A DNA stretch of 64,000 nucleotides from Macrotrachela quadricornifera (GCA_022393335.1 JAJEKB010021543.1:2564844-2628843), one strand, 5' to 3'. Positions 19,351 to 32,829 are shown, counted from the first letter of the stretch. Made by a program: numbers and translations. Notes: generated by a model not told the origin, from the sequence alone.

Positions 19351-22300
19351 TTCTCCAAACTCTCAGTTATATTCTTCTTTATTGCTAATCAGATGTATTT
19401 TTATTTATGAATTCAAATGTGACATAGAGACAAGTAACGATCGTCGCTGTGATATGCTCAACCCTCGATTGAAGCATTAGAAATACTTATACGCTAGCCC
19501 GCTTTATCGAGGCAGCTGCTGATAATACCACACATTTGCATCTGTATCAGTTTCTGTACTTTTATCATTCTCATAATTAAGTATAAGTAAAAACACTCAA
19601 AGTCTTAATCTGAGAGAATCTGTTTATCTGAGTTCACAATCAAAAACATGCGCATCTCCGACTTAAATCCGACCATTTAAGTTATACAACTACATCGTTT
19701 GATAGTCTTTTTTCTTTGCTATTATACCTGATCGCTCAACAAAAATATTAACTATGCTTCTCAAAACTTGCCTGTGAAACAAATCTCATTAAAAGCTATC
19801 TAACACGCTCCTACTTATTTATCCTCTCCTCATCAATCTGTGCTTCATTCACATTGAAAGAGTCGACCATGCACTCAACAAATTGAGGAGTGAATGTATG
19901 AACCAACATGCCATTCATTTATATATCAACATTTTTATTATTTTTTATTTCCAACACTAACAATGATAGCATCTTTGACACACATCTTTCCTGTTTCACT
20001 TTTCCCTCAAAGATACCTGTTATTTCCTGATAAAATTGCAAACACAGGAATGATTTGAAGCCTGTATAATCTTGTAAGTACTCTCGATCGCGAAGTCAAA
20101 CATGAATTCAGTTAGTGCTCGGTCGAGATTTTTGTCATCAAAGGATTCGGATACCCAGTTTCTGTCTGAGGAAGCAATTCACAATGGAATTTAAGCTGTA
20201 GCATTTTTGCTGGGTGGAGCCGCCCCAAACCTCGATAAAAATACTAGATATATGGCGAAACTCTTGACAACATCATTAATATGCATATATCTTGTCAATA
20301 CAGATCCCTTAAAACACCATCCACACTCCTCGTCGGTCATCGGCATCCTTTCAGGGCGCCACTCTTGACTCGTTGCTTTCTTAGTTATCTTAAGTGCAAT
20401 CTTTAAAATCCACTATTTAGTTCAACAAATTACTACTCACTCTTATTCATACTCATCCCATATAAACAATTTTTTAACCTAATCACCAACTTTACCCGTA
20501 CTATCATCTCACTCTTAACCATCCTCATACTCTAGTGCACTAATTAACAGTCGAAGCTCTGGAAAACGAACTCGATCGTTTACTTATTTGTCCCTCTCTG
20601 ATTGATCCTTTTTCACTAGATTTTACAATGCAATTGACTTATCTTCGGCATTTCTCTAATTTAACTGATGCAATTATGAGTGATCCTAGGATCTGATACT
20701 TCTATCTTCAAATCATCTCAAACCTTATTGCTCCCTTCTCAGATATGCTAAAACATAAATCATCCTTGTTTTTTGTATCGAAAAACTAATTAGTCCATTT
20801 TTGAGGTGCTCTAATCCGAATACTCGATTTTTTCAACCGATCAGAATATCAACAAACAGAACAGCAAGTTTCCTTCTGCTTAATCATTCTTTCAAGATTG
20901 ACGACATCCTTTTGCAATTGATAATATAACAGACAACCTACTTGTTCTAGTGATAAGCCTCTCTAACCCGTCAATGCCAACATATAATGGTAGCCAAAGA
21001 CCTATGGTTAGTCCTATAAAAGACTACTTGATCACCTATACATAACTCTATAAGATATATGTCGGGGACCTATAAATTCCACCGTAAGGTATCAATGAAG
21101 ACCCTAGAAACATTCCCATGGGATAACTATCTAGCACCTATTGACAAGTAACTTTCGTCGCTACGACTCGCGTTAAACCTCACCTGAATTTTATTTATCA
21201 AAATCCCTTAATGATTGCTGGATTCTGCTTTGATAACTATGCTAGATACATGTGCGCATATACACGGATTCCTAATGACGACTATTCTACAAGATTTTTG
21301 TATGATTACGTGAAGCATACGTCGCAGTCGATCATCGTTATCCCTGTCCCACTCCACTCTTAACTTCTCGGTATTTTTATATAATGTCAGCATAGACCAA
21401 TGTAACACCTCATTTTCTTGCTCAAAAAATCGTTTACAGGTCGTATAAAAATCAAAGCAAACTTAAGAAAATAATGATGACTAGTCGTTCATCGGTGCTC
21501 CGCACGGGCGCCATTCACGACTAACCGCTTCCATGCTGAAATTTATTTTCACATAGGTTCATGGTCTTGTGTTCAAAACCACACTCATTCACATTTCACT
21601 AACTCAAAAGAATTACAGGATCAGCAATGGAAGAAGGCTCGATAGAAAATTCTGAAGAAAAACAAGTAAAGGCATATAGATCTATAAATAAGTGGACCAT
21701 GACTAAGTTTATGAAATATCGCTGCGAAATCTTAATTATTTTTTTTGCAAATAACAAATATTGAGATGCATGAGTTCCTCGAAATCGGATTCAAAGAGGT
21801 ATAAAATCACAAAATACTGATCATCTTGAATTTCAGATTCTCAAAATCTGATTGGATGAAAGCTAGATTTTGGAAACCACTTCATTGACTGAACTTTTAA
21901 ACAGATAGACTCTAACTGATTTAAAGTTTTATGTAAAAATTTTGCCGCTGGCTAAGTTCCTAGAGTCAATATTTGATTGAACGAAAGTCGTATGCTGAAG
22001 ACAATTGAGCAGTGATCTTTAAGTCCATGTTCTTTTAGGCCAGTAGCAAGCACGCTTATTTTATTTTGTTCAATCTTCCATTTGTCGAGAATATATACCA
22101 ACCTTCGTTCCTACACTTTTTTTACTATTCACTTAATAAGATATCACATTTTAAAAGTGGAAGACAAAAACTTTTTTTTTTCATAATTATAATAATAGAG
22201 ATCAGATCCTATGTTTAAAAAACATTATTATTTTGTAGTTAATATGTGAGACAAGACTTGAAAATACTCACGCATATAACATACTCTCGATAAATTCCAA

Positions 22301-22590
22301 CAAAGTTGTTTTTTCCTACAAGCGGAATCTGAATATACTGTATAAGTCAAACGATATTCTCTTGTGTATTCATTCGTTTTTTGTAACAAATTCATGCTAC
22401 CCATGATTCTCATTAGAAGTGAATCACATTAAATTGCATGTTGTTTCCTTTCTTACTTTTTAAAGTTGAACTTCGGCTACAATGATTCACTTTTTGTCTT
22501 CTATTCTTTGCTCATGTCTAGTCCTGAAGAGCTAGCAAAAATCACCTGAAAGAATCTGAACTACCACTATCAACTTCATACGATAGTCTC
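19351..22590. other. Gene-poor region
   Basis: No gene, RNA gene or intact transposon was recognised. Decayed relatives of the repeat at 3440-3500 occur near 20330-20390 (gcatcctttcagggcgccac) and 21480-21530 (ctccgcacgggcgccattca), both in reverse orientation. Short open frames at 21208-21408 and 22228-22413 show no family resemblance and look incidental. Confidence 0.4.
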
Positions 22591-22599
22591 CTAATCAGC

Positions 22600-23000
22600 A
22601 CTTCAACGAGAACCCCGTCATTATAAAATCGTTTTTTTCTTTAAAAAGCCCTTCCTTCATCGAAAAAAACTATTTGCAAATTTTGCAAAACTGATAATGC
22701 CATTCAGTTCCCCGGCCCCCGGAAAGTCTTTAGTCAAACTTAACAAAGAATTATTACCTTGTTTTTTAAACCCTTCGTTTATCGAAAAAAATTATTTAAA
22801 AAAATTGAAAAAATAATGTTACAATTCGATCCTTCACCCCCGCAAATCTTTCAGCAAACATTAAGCGTCGAGTTGTCCTAAAAGTTGTGATTCTTTCATA
22901 GATTTTTTCTAAGAACATGCTTCTCTTTGACCTTTGACCTCAACAACAATCAAGCTAGCTAACAAACTATTTTTCTTAATATGACTCTCCCTTCAGTCAA
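22600..23000 (-). repeat. Reverse copy of the mosaic repeat
   Basis: Reverse-complement versions of both modules of the repeat at 1330-3420 are present: aactatttttcttaatatga with ctcccttcagtcaaggga near 22967, and cccggccccc/ctttgacctttgacctc segments near 22700-22935. It supports a dispersed family in both orientations. It carries no gene. Confidence 0.5.
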
Positions 23001-23157
23001 GGGAATATCGATGACAATCTTTAATCGAACCGAACAACCCCATGTTGAAGCTTTACAATAGTGGCAATATGATCGACCCAACAAACGAGTTCTATAACCG
23101 CCTCCCCATTCCCCTGTTTCTCCACTATTGTATCGGTAAAGCATCCTGTTCTTCGAG

Positions 23158-23402
23158 TCAATCTCAGGTTATCAAGGGGTGCTCTACAAAAACTTCCATA
23201 GAATCTCCCATGATTATCCGTGAAATAAACGAGTTACTGTTTCCTGTAATCTGATTGGCTGTTACAAAAAAGTTCCGGCCAATCAGATTTCAAGACGCTT
23301 TTCCACATCAAGATAAGATCAAACTATAGGATTCTTCGGACCAATTTGGGATTATCAAGGATGCTCTACAAAAATCCCCAGAGGATCTCTCACGGTTATC
23401 CG
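23158..23402 (+). repeat. Imperfect direct repeat of about 65 bp, with hairpin
   Basis: 23160-23222 and 23338-23402 share ggttatcaaggggtgctcta / ggattatcaaggatgctcta and then caaaaa...aatctc. Between them, at about 23250-23292, aatctgattggc and gccaatcagatt form an inverted repeat around a 20-base loop. No gene is associated. Confidence 0.55.
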
Positions 23403-23405
23403 CTT

Positions 23406-23575
23406 GAGTACCCAAGAGTACCTTCATATAGTAGCACTTGAGGATCCAAGGGTACTCCCAATTTATTGTATTTGAGGACCCAAGGGTACCTCCAATATAT
23501 AGTAGTTGAGGAGTTATGGGTACTCCGAATACATAGTAGTTGAGGACCGAAGGGTATCTACAATGTATAATAGTT
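23406..23575 (+). repeat. 34-bp tandem repeat, five copies
   Basis: Five adjacent units of exactly 34 bases begin with gag and read approximately gaggacccaagggtacctcc followed by aatatatagtagtt. Units differ by several substitutions but not by length. No coding role is apparent. Confidence 0.85.
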
Positions 23576-24137
23576 GAGAACGTATCGATTCTACAAAAGC
23601 TATGTTTTGATTGGTCGAAAAGGTTGACCTATCAGAGCGCGAACAAACCGACGAGCAATTTTCGTTGCCAATACTCATCCTTTCAGGATTGAGAATAAAG
23701 TTCAGAATAAATATGTTTCAATTCGTTCGAGATGGATCAGATGAACGAACAAGCTTTTCAGACCATACTTCACAATGTGAACCATCAAATAAAGTCGTCA
23801 TCAATAACTATAGATCTCTTTGTGTAAGACGGTCGATAGTACTTCGCTCTTTGGGTATGGGTGATAGAAATTCATGTGACACGATTTGAAACTATAAAAT
23901 GATCTAAGTAAAGGAGAAATATTTTTTTATGAATATTTCCAATGAGATATCAAATTATGCATTAGTTGAAAGACTATTACATTTGACAAGTATTTCGAAT
24001 AACATAGTTCATTATGAACTTTCTAAAAAAAGATTGATTTCGAAGTATTCATATTGATATTATTTTATTCTGAAAAATGATCTCATAGTGAAAGAATTGA
24101 AAACAAAAATATATATCAAATATAAATAATTGTCTTT
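23576..24137. other. Intergenic, nothing recognised
   Basis: 3' flank of the SLC43-like gene. The open frame at 23611-23889 lacks any family resemblance and is not supported as a gene. Confidence 0.35.
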
Positions 24138-26311
24138 TTAATATTTGGTTATAATCTCTTGTTTAGTAATTGTCATTGATTTATTTTTCAATTCTTTAAT
24201 ATACTTCCACCATAGTTGAATCAAATGACATGACATAAGCAGCACAAATGATAATACAATTAACCATGCCTGAAATAAAACAAATAGTTTTTAATAAAAT
24301 ATTAATAATAAAAACAGACTCTCCAAGAACGAGTTATATCATCCGTTAATTGCACTAATCCATATTGCACAGTTGCAATTACACCTACAAAAGTCCACAT
24401 AACACCAGTTAATGTTCCAATATATTCAGACGGAAAACTAAAATAAAGATAAATATTGGGATGGATTAGAATGCAATTGACACTAGTATAGATCAAACAA
24501 ATATTTCCTTATTCGAGTTTTTTTTTCTTCGTAAGTTTATATTTAAAGATAATCTTTGTAGATATTCTAACTTACAAAGTTGCTACTACAGCTTGACTTC
24601 CACCTGAAATTGTAGCTCGTGCAATACAATTGACGACTAATGCTGGAATAATGACACACTTTTGGACAAACATACATATAATACATGATATTATATTAAG
24701 AATCCATGAGATACTTTGCATTAATGATATATTAAATAGTTTTTGTTTTTCACCTAAATATCAATACAAATAAGAATGAATAACAAAAAATAAAAAGAAA
24801 CAAAATACTTTTATCAGCTTTATATCCAAGCAGAAAACCATTCAATGGACAAATAATAATAGCAGCAATAGTCGATAAATTAAATGCAAATGTATATTTA
24901 TTAGCTAAAATCATATAGATATTCAATGATGATCTTATAGAAATAAAATGTTAATTTACATAGTATAGTATCTTGTTTAGTGATATAATAAACCCATGGA
25001 TACCATGTTACAGAAAGAAATATTCCTGGTAATAATAGAAAACTTAAAAAAAGTACGACTAATAAATATAATGGACTTGTTAAATGATACCAAACACCTT
25101 TTCGTTGGAAAATTTGTGTATACCAATATATTTCATTTATTTCAATATTATTTGATAATTGATCTTGAAATAAATCAATATTTTATATATATAAGATTTA
25201 TTTAAATGACATACTATTAAGATTATCTTGAGATATATTTATCTTTTCTAATTTCGTATTAAATTGATAAGGTAAATTGAAAAAAGAAAAATTCCAATCA
25301 AGAAATAAAAATGAACTAATTAACATAAATATACTAAATGATATCCATATATAAGATAATTTTTCTAATGTTATCTTTTGACTATCAATTAGAACCTAAA
25401 AAGAATTTAAATTATATTATATATATATGAAATTTTTCAATATACTTGAAATATAGAATACCACATTGTTGCTGATGTACATGCTCCAGCAAATAATGAT
25501 GATACAAATGCTCGAGATTTTGAAAAATAACCAGTTGATGTATAAGCTGTTAATAATACAATAATACCAGCTAAAGATGAAAATGCTGTATGAACATATA
25601 AAAGAGAATCTCGTCCTTAGAAGAAAAAAAAATCAAGAATTCTAATATAGATTATTCATATAAACTGAGATATATTTACCAGGAGTAATCAATGCTAATG
25701 ATAACCATCCAATTATATGAAAAATTCTAAATAAAATAAAAATATTTTTTTTTAAATTAAACGATAGAAAAATAAATTATTTACATAGCAATTAATTTAA
25801 CAAATCGACATCCAAATCTATCGATCATTGGACCAATAATAATTGATGGAATTTCAAATAATATAATACCTAATGTTAATGCATTCTAAAATAAAGTACA
25901 AATATAATAAATATAAATGAAAAAGTCAATTGATTAATACTTGATAATGACGAGTTTGATGTCCTTGACAAGATAATATTTCATCATTTGATTTTGTTGT
26001 ATTAACTAATATTGATAAACAATGATTTTTATTTCCATAAATTCCATATTGAGGTAATATTTGAAATAATGCAGGAAATCCAAAAATAGTACCACCAATT
26101 AAATTAACTTCAATGAAAATCCATATAACACCAAACCATTTACGAACTGAATGATCATCATTTTTTTCTCTATTCATTTTTCTAATATCATTAACATTCA
26201 TATTGATTTTCAACTAAAAAAAGAATATGATCAAATCTCATATATATTAAATATTTCATATAGAAAGACATTCATTTTATTTGATCTGCTTACCTTATAA
26301 TTATTTGTCAT
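24138..26311 (-). CDS. SLC43-like MFS transporter, 11 exons, 505 aa
   Basis: Exons on the minus strand: 26311-26294, 26213-25941, 25885-25785, 25726-25680, 25615-25446, 25395-25215, 25163-24960, 24904-24809, 24753-24576, 24437-24320 and 24269-24138. Phases agree at every junction and the total is 1518 bases. Introns are short GT..AG; the last donor is a weaker GTCTGT. The product is a polytopic membrane protein: an early helix WFGVIWIFIEVNLIGGTIFG, a loop with GPMIDRFGCR (the MFS signature between helices 2 and 3), a central cytoplasmic loop, and a C-terminal half ending FPSEYIGTLTGVMWTFVGV and LIQLWWKYIKEL. Pattern and length resemble SLC43 (LAT3/LAT4-type) facilitators of large neutral amino acids. 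The substrate is inferred from family only. Starts with MTNNYK in a tiny first exon. Divergent from the gene at 27028. Confidence 0.75.
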
Positions 26312-27027
26312 AAATATTATTTTTTATTCGATTCTTTCGAATATTTATAATATAACTTTATCTATTTTATGAAAGAACTTTTTCCAATATTCCAAGTATG
26401 AGTTGGACATTTCTCAAGATTTAATAATGACATATATACAATCATATATATTGTTTCGTTCTGAGTGCAAACACAAAATAAATGTTATCAAATTCATGAT
26501 ATTGTAGACAGTCGAGGACAAAGCATACATTAAATTCTTGAATGACGTTTTATAGTTATCGATGTTCTTTACATGATGTATGTGAAGTATTCGACATGAC
26601 TTCCGTTTTTGTAAAGGTCATTGGTATTTGTAGCATTTTTCCAAGCTGTCTATCGACAAGCCTATAAAAACTCTAATCGAAATTCTGAATTTCTACAGTT
26701 AAAGAAACGATTAATAACAATTGATTTCACTTATTTTTTTATTTAATTCCTTGTGAATATCATCATTCAATATTATTATTAAGGTTTGTTCATCTATCTT
26801 TCAGAATGATTATCAGAATATTTTTGTTGATTTCTTATACAATGATCTATTTCATTTAATAAATACCTTCCATATATACGAGTTCACTATTGAAAAGTTT
26901 ACATAAGCCCTTTTTTTCTTAAGATCGATTAGTCTTTTGTCATTTGAAAAAAGTTCAATTGTTATTTTTTTGTTCAAAAGTCAGTTTAAAATAAAAAAAA
27001 AAAGATAATAGATTTTGATATTTAGTA
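26312..27027. promoter_or_regulatory. Divergent promoter region
   Basis: About 716 bases separate the start codons of the SLC43-like gene (minus) and the adenosylhomocysteinase-like gene (plus). It is AT-rich with no open frame or repeat. By position it must contain both promoters; no specific motif can be named. Confidence 0.5.
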
Positions 27028-28932
27028 ATGCCAGACCACATAAGTCTCAAACGAATACTTAGTATAAATTCAGAAAATTTACAACAACAAGAAACATTTG
27101 AACAACCATCATCACCAACAACTCCTAATGGAATCAAACTTTTTCGTCGACAATTCAGTCAAAACTATTGTAAATCTAACAAAAAATTTATTAAATATTT
27201 TTTTTTCTCTTTTAGTTACAGAAGAACATGAACGAGAACATAATATTGATGATGAACAACATCCAAAAAAACTTGTCTTTTTTAATATGGATTCAATAAA
27301 ACTACCTTATAAAATAGCTGATATTAATCTAGCAGAATTAGGTCGAAAAGCTTTATCAATTGCTGAAGCTGAAATGCCAGGAGTTATGGAATTGAGAAAA
27401 ATTTTTGGTCCAAAAAAAATTTTAAAAGGTGTTCGTCTTGCTGGTTGTTTACATGTTACAGCTCAAACAGGAGTTATGATTGAAACATTGCGTGAAATGG
27501 GTGCTGAAGTAAATATTATTATCATCTTAGAATCTTTTTCTTTTTCTTTTTCTTTTTTTGTATAATTATTATTTTATAGATTCAATGGAGTTGTTGTAAT
27601 CCATTGTCAACACAAGATCATGTAGCAGCAGCATTAGTTAAAGCTGGTATATCTATTTATGCATGGAAAGGTGAAACTATTGAAGATAAAATGTGGTGTA
27701 TTGATCAGGTAAATAATATTAATTAGATATTTTCTATTTATTAATTATATTTTTGATTTAGACAATATTTTTTCCTGATGGACAACCATTAAATGCAATA
27801 TTAGATGATGGTTGTAATTTATTGAAAGTTATTCATGAAAAATATTCACATTTAACAAGTGTTATACATGGTTGTAGTGAAGAAACAACAGCTGGTATAA
27901 CAAAAATACGACTTTTATTAAATGATAGAAAATTAAAAGTTCCAGTTATTAATGTTAACGATAGTGTAACTAAATCTAAATTTGATAATAATTATGGATG
28001 TGGTGAAAGTCTTATTGATGGAATTAAACGAGCAACAGATGTTATGATTGGTGGAAAAATTGTTGTACTTATTGGCTATGGAAATGTTGGAAAAGGATGT
28101 GCAAAAGCAATGAGTGGTCTTGGAGCAAGAGTTATTATTACTGAAATTGATCCAATTTGTGCTTTACAAGCGGCAATGGATGGTAATTTTATTTAATTAT
28201 TCAAATCAATGATTATATATTCTTTTTATAGGTTATCAAGTTACAACAATGACTGAAGCATGTAAACTTGGTCAAATATTTGTCACAGCTACAGGTTCCA
28301 CAGGATTAATTCGTGGTGAACATATTATGGAAATGCGAGATATGGCCATTTTATGTAATATTGGTTCAGGACAAACAGAAATTGATGTTGTTTGGTTAAA
28401 AAAAAATGCAATTAAAATTGAAAATATAAAAGCACAAGTATATTTCATTTAGAAATAAAATCATATCTTTTGTTTATCTATTCTTTTCATTTTCTTAAAG
28501 GTAGATATTTATCATCTATCGAATGGTCGTGCGATTATTTTACCTGCAGATGGTCGTGTTGTCAATCTTTGTAAATATTAATTATTCAATAAAATAATAT
28601 ATTTAAATACATTTTTAGCTTGTGCACATGGAAATCCAAGTTTTGTTATGAGTAATTCATTTTCAAATCAAATTTTAGCACAAATTGAATTATTTACAAA
28701 ACAAGGAGAATATTCAATTGGAATTCATACTCTTCCAAAAACTGTAAAGAGATAGTTTTTATTTTAAATTAAATTAAATTAAATTTTTATTAAATTTTAG
28801 TTGGATGAACAAGTCGCTATGGCACATTTAGAATATTTAGGTGTTAAATTGGAAAAAATAACAAAAGCCCAATCAGAATATATTGGTGTAAATCCTGAAG
28901 GACCATTTAAACCTGATTATTATCGATATTGA
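27028..28932 (+). CDS. AHCY-like: Adenosylhomocysteinase-like protein, 8 exons, 505 aa
   Basis: Exons: 27028-27169, 27216-27508, 27580-27708, 27762-28182, 28232-28437, 28501-28570, 28619-28743 and 28801-28932; all phases agree. The family hydrolyses S-adenosylhomocysteine to adenosine and homocysteine with bound NAD. Recognisable motifs are [47 protein letters not shown] (catalytic Lys and Asp), [12 protein letters not shown] (NAD-binding), [29 protein letters not shown] and the C-terminal [10 protein letters not shown]. It is longer than AHCY (about 430 aa) because of a 70-residue Ser/Gln-rich N-terminal extension, as in AHCYL/IRBIT proteins. HVTAQT also has Gln where AHCY has an adenine-contacting Glu, again as in AHCYL; DDGCNL replaces DDGGDL. 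The catalytic core otherwise follows AHCY more closely, so activity is possible but uncertain. Cytosolic. Confidence 0.9.
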
Positions 28933-28975
28933 TTATTTTTTTTTTTATTTAATTATATATTTCATCGTATAGTTA

Positions 28976-28981
28976 AATAAA
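28976..28981 (+). terminator. Putative poly(A) signal AATAAA
   Basis: AATAAA lies 44 bases after the stop codon of the adenosylhomocysteinase-like gene and is followed by a T-rich stretch. Position fits a polyadenylation signal; no experimental support is visible. Confidence 0.5.
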
Positions 28982-29065
28982 AAGATTTTATTTTATTTTT
29001 ATCAAACATAATAATTCGAAAATTTGATCCCTATTAATTGTTTTTTTTTTTCTATATTTTATAGA

Positions 29066-29897
29066 ATGTTAATCGACAATATAATTATTATTCTTATTTT
29101 GAACAGTTTCTATAATATAGAATTAACCAATCAAATATCAATAGACAATATATATAATATTAGTGTAATCAATCAATATCGAAAAGCTTCAGGTCATTTT
29201 TTACTAGAAATTGATCATATATAAGATTATTTTTTTAGTTCATACAAGAATTACTGATGATCATATTTTAACAATATTAAATAAACTTGGTAAATATTCT
29301 TTTTTTGTTTCTTTGAATAGTATTAATTTTTTTTCTCTAGATTCATCTTCAATAGTTTTAACAACAGAATCAACATATTTAATAGAAACTTCTACATCTA
29401 CTATTAATGAAACATTTTCTATTCTTCCATTTCAAACAAAACGTTTGCCAATTAATCCTGATGCTATTGCACCTGATGGTTCATTAGTTCGAAATTTATT
29501 AACAACAATTAATGGTAGTATGGCACAATTTGAACTTCCTCCTTCAATGATATCACATGCTGTTCAACATCGAACTGTTTATGAAATATGGTATTTTTTA
29601 TCGGGTGAAGGTCAATTTTGGCGTAAACAAAATCAAAGAGAAGAAATTGTAAAAGTAGATACTGATATATGTATTACAATACCAGTTGGAACAAAATTTC
29701 AATTTCGTACTATTGGACAAAAACCTCTTGTAGCAGTAGCAATTACCATGCCACCATGGCCAGGAGAAAATGAAGCTATACCAACACAAGGGATTTGGAA
29801 TGCAAGTTCGAGTACTATTGGAAATTCATCAATGAAATTATTTCATTCAATCTATCTCTTGATGATTATTATCACTTTTATCATCATAACATCTTGA
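29066..29897 (+). CDS. Secreted cupin-domain protein, 244 aa
   Basis: Exons 29066-29192, 29239-29289 and 29341-29897 join in phase (735 bases) across 46- and 51-base introns. The N-terminus MLIDNIIIILILNSFYN is a probable signal peptide. A cupin beta-barrel fills about residues 90-215: RTVYEIWYFLSGEGQFWRK with the E..YxLxGxG pattern, then CITIPVGTKFQF (second cupin motif), VAITMPPWPGENEA and GIW. That MPPWPG..EA ending is characteristic of bacterial single-domain cupins. The last 22 residues are hydrophobic (LFHSIYLLMIIITFIIITS) after a Ser-rich spacer, suggesting a GPI signal or membrane anchor. Cupins may bind a metal through His/Glu; HRTVYEIW keeps part of that set. The first exon and its donor (CAG|GTCATT) are the least certain parts. 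Bacterial ancestry is inference. Confidence 0.7.
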
Positions 29898-32829
29898 AAG
29901 ATTTAATGATCACTAAACACATCATTATCATGTTGAATATATCTAGTGACTCATTGTTGATTTCTTCATTATAAAAAAGAAATTTCCGAATGTACTTTTT
30001 TTAAAACAAAGTAGTCGAAACAAATCTTTAGAAGCTATTGTTCTCATAATAACAGTATTGAGGATGAGTGAACTCGAAATATGATAATGTTCTATCATGA
30101 TAAATCTTTAAATGTAGTTTCATTGTAATCAGGACACACATATATCGTGTATCATGTTGAATATGATGAAATGTGCAAATCATACATTTTTTTTGAAGAT
30201 ATTTTAATTGTCATGTTTTATGGAATCAGTAATGGAAAATGTTGAGCAGTTAGATAAAGAGAAAAATTTCTTATTGATTCATGTTTTGTCAAAACCATTC
30301 AAATGATATTGAGCGAGAAAATCAGATAGATGGAACGAAATATTCATCTACATTTTGAAAATTACAAACACATTATACATAATCAGGTGTAAAAAGTAAT
30401 TGCACTCATGCTTTTGCTTGTCATTAGTTTTTGTCTTGATGGTTAGAAAGAATTTCTACCATTGAATATGTGATCATCGGTTTTATGTCGATGATTTTCA
30501 TGTTTCTGAGATTATATTAGAAGAATGAAAATTCAGAATTCGTATTCAATCATACGAAACAAGAATCTGAAAAGATTAATATGTCCTTTTCATATAACGA
30601 CATCAGTGAGTACGAAGTAGTATGTACAATCATTCTAAAATTTCGAACGACGCATCCATTGCAAAAGGAACAATTCTAGTTTTTTCACAATTATCGAAAC
30701 TTTGAATTAATTGAGAGAATCTTATCAATACTCATAGTGGACAAGATGATGATTCACATGATCTTGTATATCAAGAAAACGAAGAAATCATCTACTATAT
30801 TATAGTTATTGAATTTAGCTCGAATGCATGACAAATAAGTTTGTTGAGATGATCCTCGTCTTGGAAAAATATATTCTTCTGCCTGAATCATTGGTACGAC
30901 CCATTCGAGTAAAAATTAATGAAATATATCAAATTCTTCATCGACTTTGTAATATGTTGGTGTTATATTTTGTGATATATAGATAGAAAAGAGACGTGTG
31001 TTCGTATATTCAGTTGGATAACTGCTTATATTTTATTTTACAACAACATATATAGGTATAACAAGAAGAAAGAAAGGAAGAATGAGCACGACAGAATTAA
31101 CTAATAATATAGATGTCATAGTTGATCTAACCATAACAGTTGGAAGGAAACTCAGATAAGCTTTTGTTTGATTTGAAGATGTTGTTTACTGATAGTAATA
31201 ATATTGAGCAAGTTCGTTTGATGATAGTGTCTTCAAAACGACGGAGTCGACTAAAAATCGTAAAATAGTAAGCATTCTATACTCAATACTTGTGATTCAA
31301 CTAACAAATTTTGTTTAGTTACTTGATTTTGAAAATTTTTACTGTTCTTATGTTCCATTTGAAATCAAGCCCGTTAATTAATCATTCTTCGAAAAGAACA
31401 AGGGTATTCTTGCTTATTCACAGTGTTTGCAAGGAAGTCCATCTCTGTCAGATAAAAATCAAGAAGATTCAGCAAGTGATTTCGTAATGCTATTAGACAA
31501 TTGACCTTTAACTGTCTTCAACTACAGGAAGTAAAGATCATCTTACCAGATGACTTTCATTCTGACTCAAATTGATTTTTTTCTATAAACAACACACTTC
31601 TTCGCCTTCATAAAGAACAACATGGTTTCTTTAATCCATACTAAACCCTTCTGTTCACCATTCATCTGATGATTGGACAATGATGATGTCACTGTTCGTT
31701 TCAAGAATAATGCCAGTATTTTAAATCTGATCTATCATAAGATCGATTTCGATTTGAACACATATTGAATATTCTATTAAAACAAAATACTCGATGTGTC
31801 ATACTCTCAAGGAACATTCTTCTGTTTACACTGAACGAGTTCTATGAATTTGCACAACAAAAGCAATTGAAAACAGTGAATGTATCTAATTTGTTCTTGA
31901 ATCAAACGAAGTAGAAGCGATCAAAACTACTGTTCTCAAAGCAAGAGATGAACACATCAAATTCCTACATAGAAAAAAAGCCCAAGGTGTTCGTGCATAG
32001 GACGAATTCTAGCCTTTCAACAACAGCATGGTTCCGTGTCGGTCAATCTTTCGATCAGCACAAATCAACATATCTTCGTTTCAATGAAGCTTTTTTGGAT
32101 ATAGTTCTCATTTGTTCTGAACACCAAAAACTGAATTAAATTTAAACAAAGTTAGAAAAATGTGATCACTCTCTGTTATCTGGAATAAATGTGTGCATGT
32201 TTCGAAAAAAAACACTTAGAACTTCAGAATTTCATCAGAAAAAATGCTTATTTTTTGACCAACGATGTTTATAAGAGTGTTTTCATCTTTTTGACACAAA
32301 AGTGTCGAAAGAAAAATTTTTTTCAGAAAAAATATTTGGATATCCATGAATTCATCCGTATATTTGGTCAGATTGAAATAAGACTAGTAGATGATGAATC
32401 TCTTTTTATTGTAAATAAATTCTGATGAACAATATCGCTTAAATGTCATGCATTACCTAGTCTCTATTGACTGGGTTTTTTTTCAAGAAACCACAAGAAG
32501 TTCTGATATGGCTAAAATTTCTATCCACAACCCAAGTAGCCAGGAAACGCCTAAAAAAAGTATATTTTTCGGTGTGTACACACGTGGAATTAAAATTACT
32601 CGTTGAAACGCGGAGAAATTCATTTTTCGAATGTGAAAGCGAGGAAAACTTCTAGAACAATTGTTTATAGCCGTGTAAACGTTTCGATAAATGATTTTAG
32701 CAGCATTTTAACGCGCAAAATACTTTATTTTCGTGTTTTTTGTTAAAAATGTCATATCTGCTGCATTTTTCAACAATGCTTACATTATCGAGTTTACACA
32801 CAAAAATAACTACTGCAAAAATGCGCATA
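29898..32829. other. Gene-poor stretch, 2.9 kb
   Basis: No gene was recognised. Open frames at 31948-32139, 32189-32425 and 32467-32655 are Lys/Phe-rich, lack family resemblance and overlap homopolymer-rich DNA. A decayed gene between about 30900 and 31900 cannot be excluded, because short coding-like stretches with many stops occur on the plus strand. Confidence 0.4.

Noticed and set aside
23406..23575. CRISPR-like array
   Set aside because: Units are directly adjacent with no spacers, and the host is eukaryotic.
24996..25205. Plus-strand 69-codon frame
   Set aside because: Antisense shadow of exon 7 of the SLC43-like gene.
31948..32655. Chain of short genes
   Set aside because: Frames are Lys/Phe-rich with no recognisable motif, no consistent splice joins, and overlap homopolymers.
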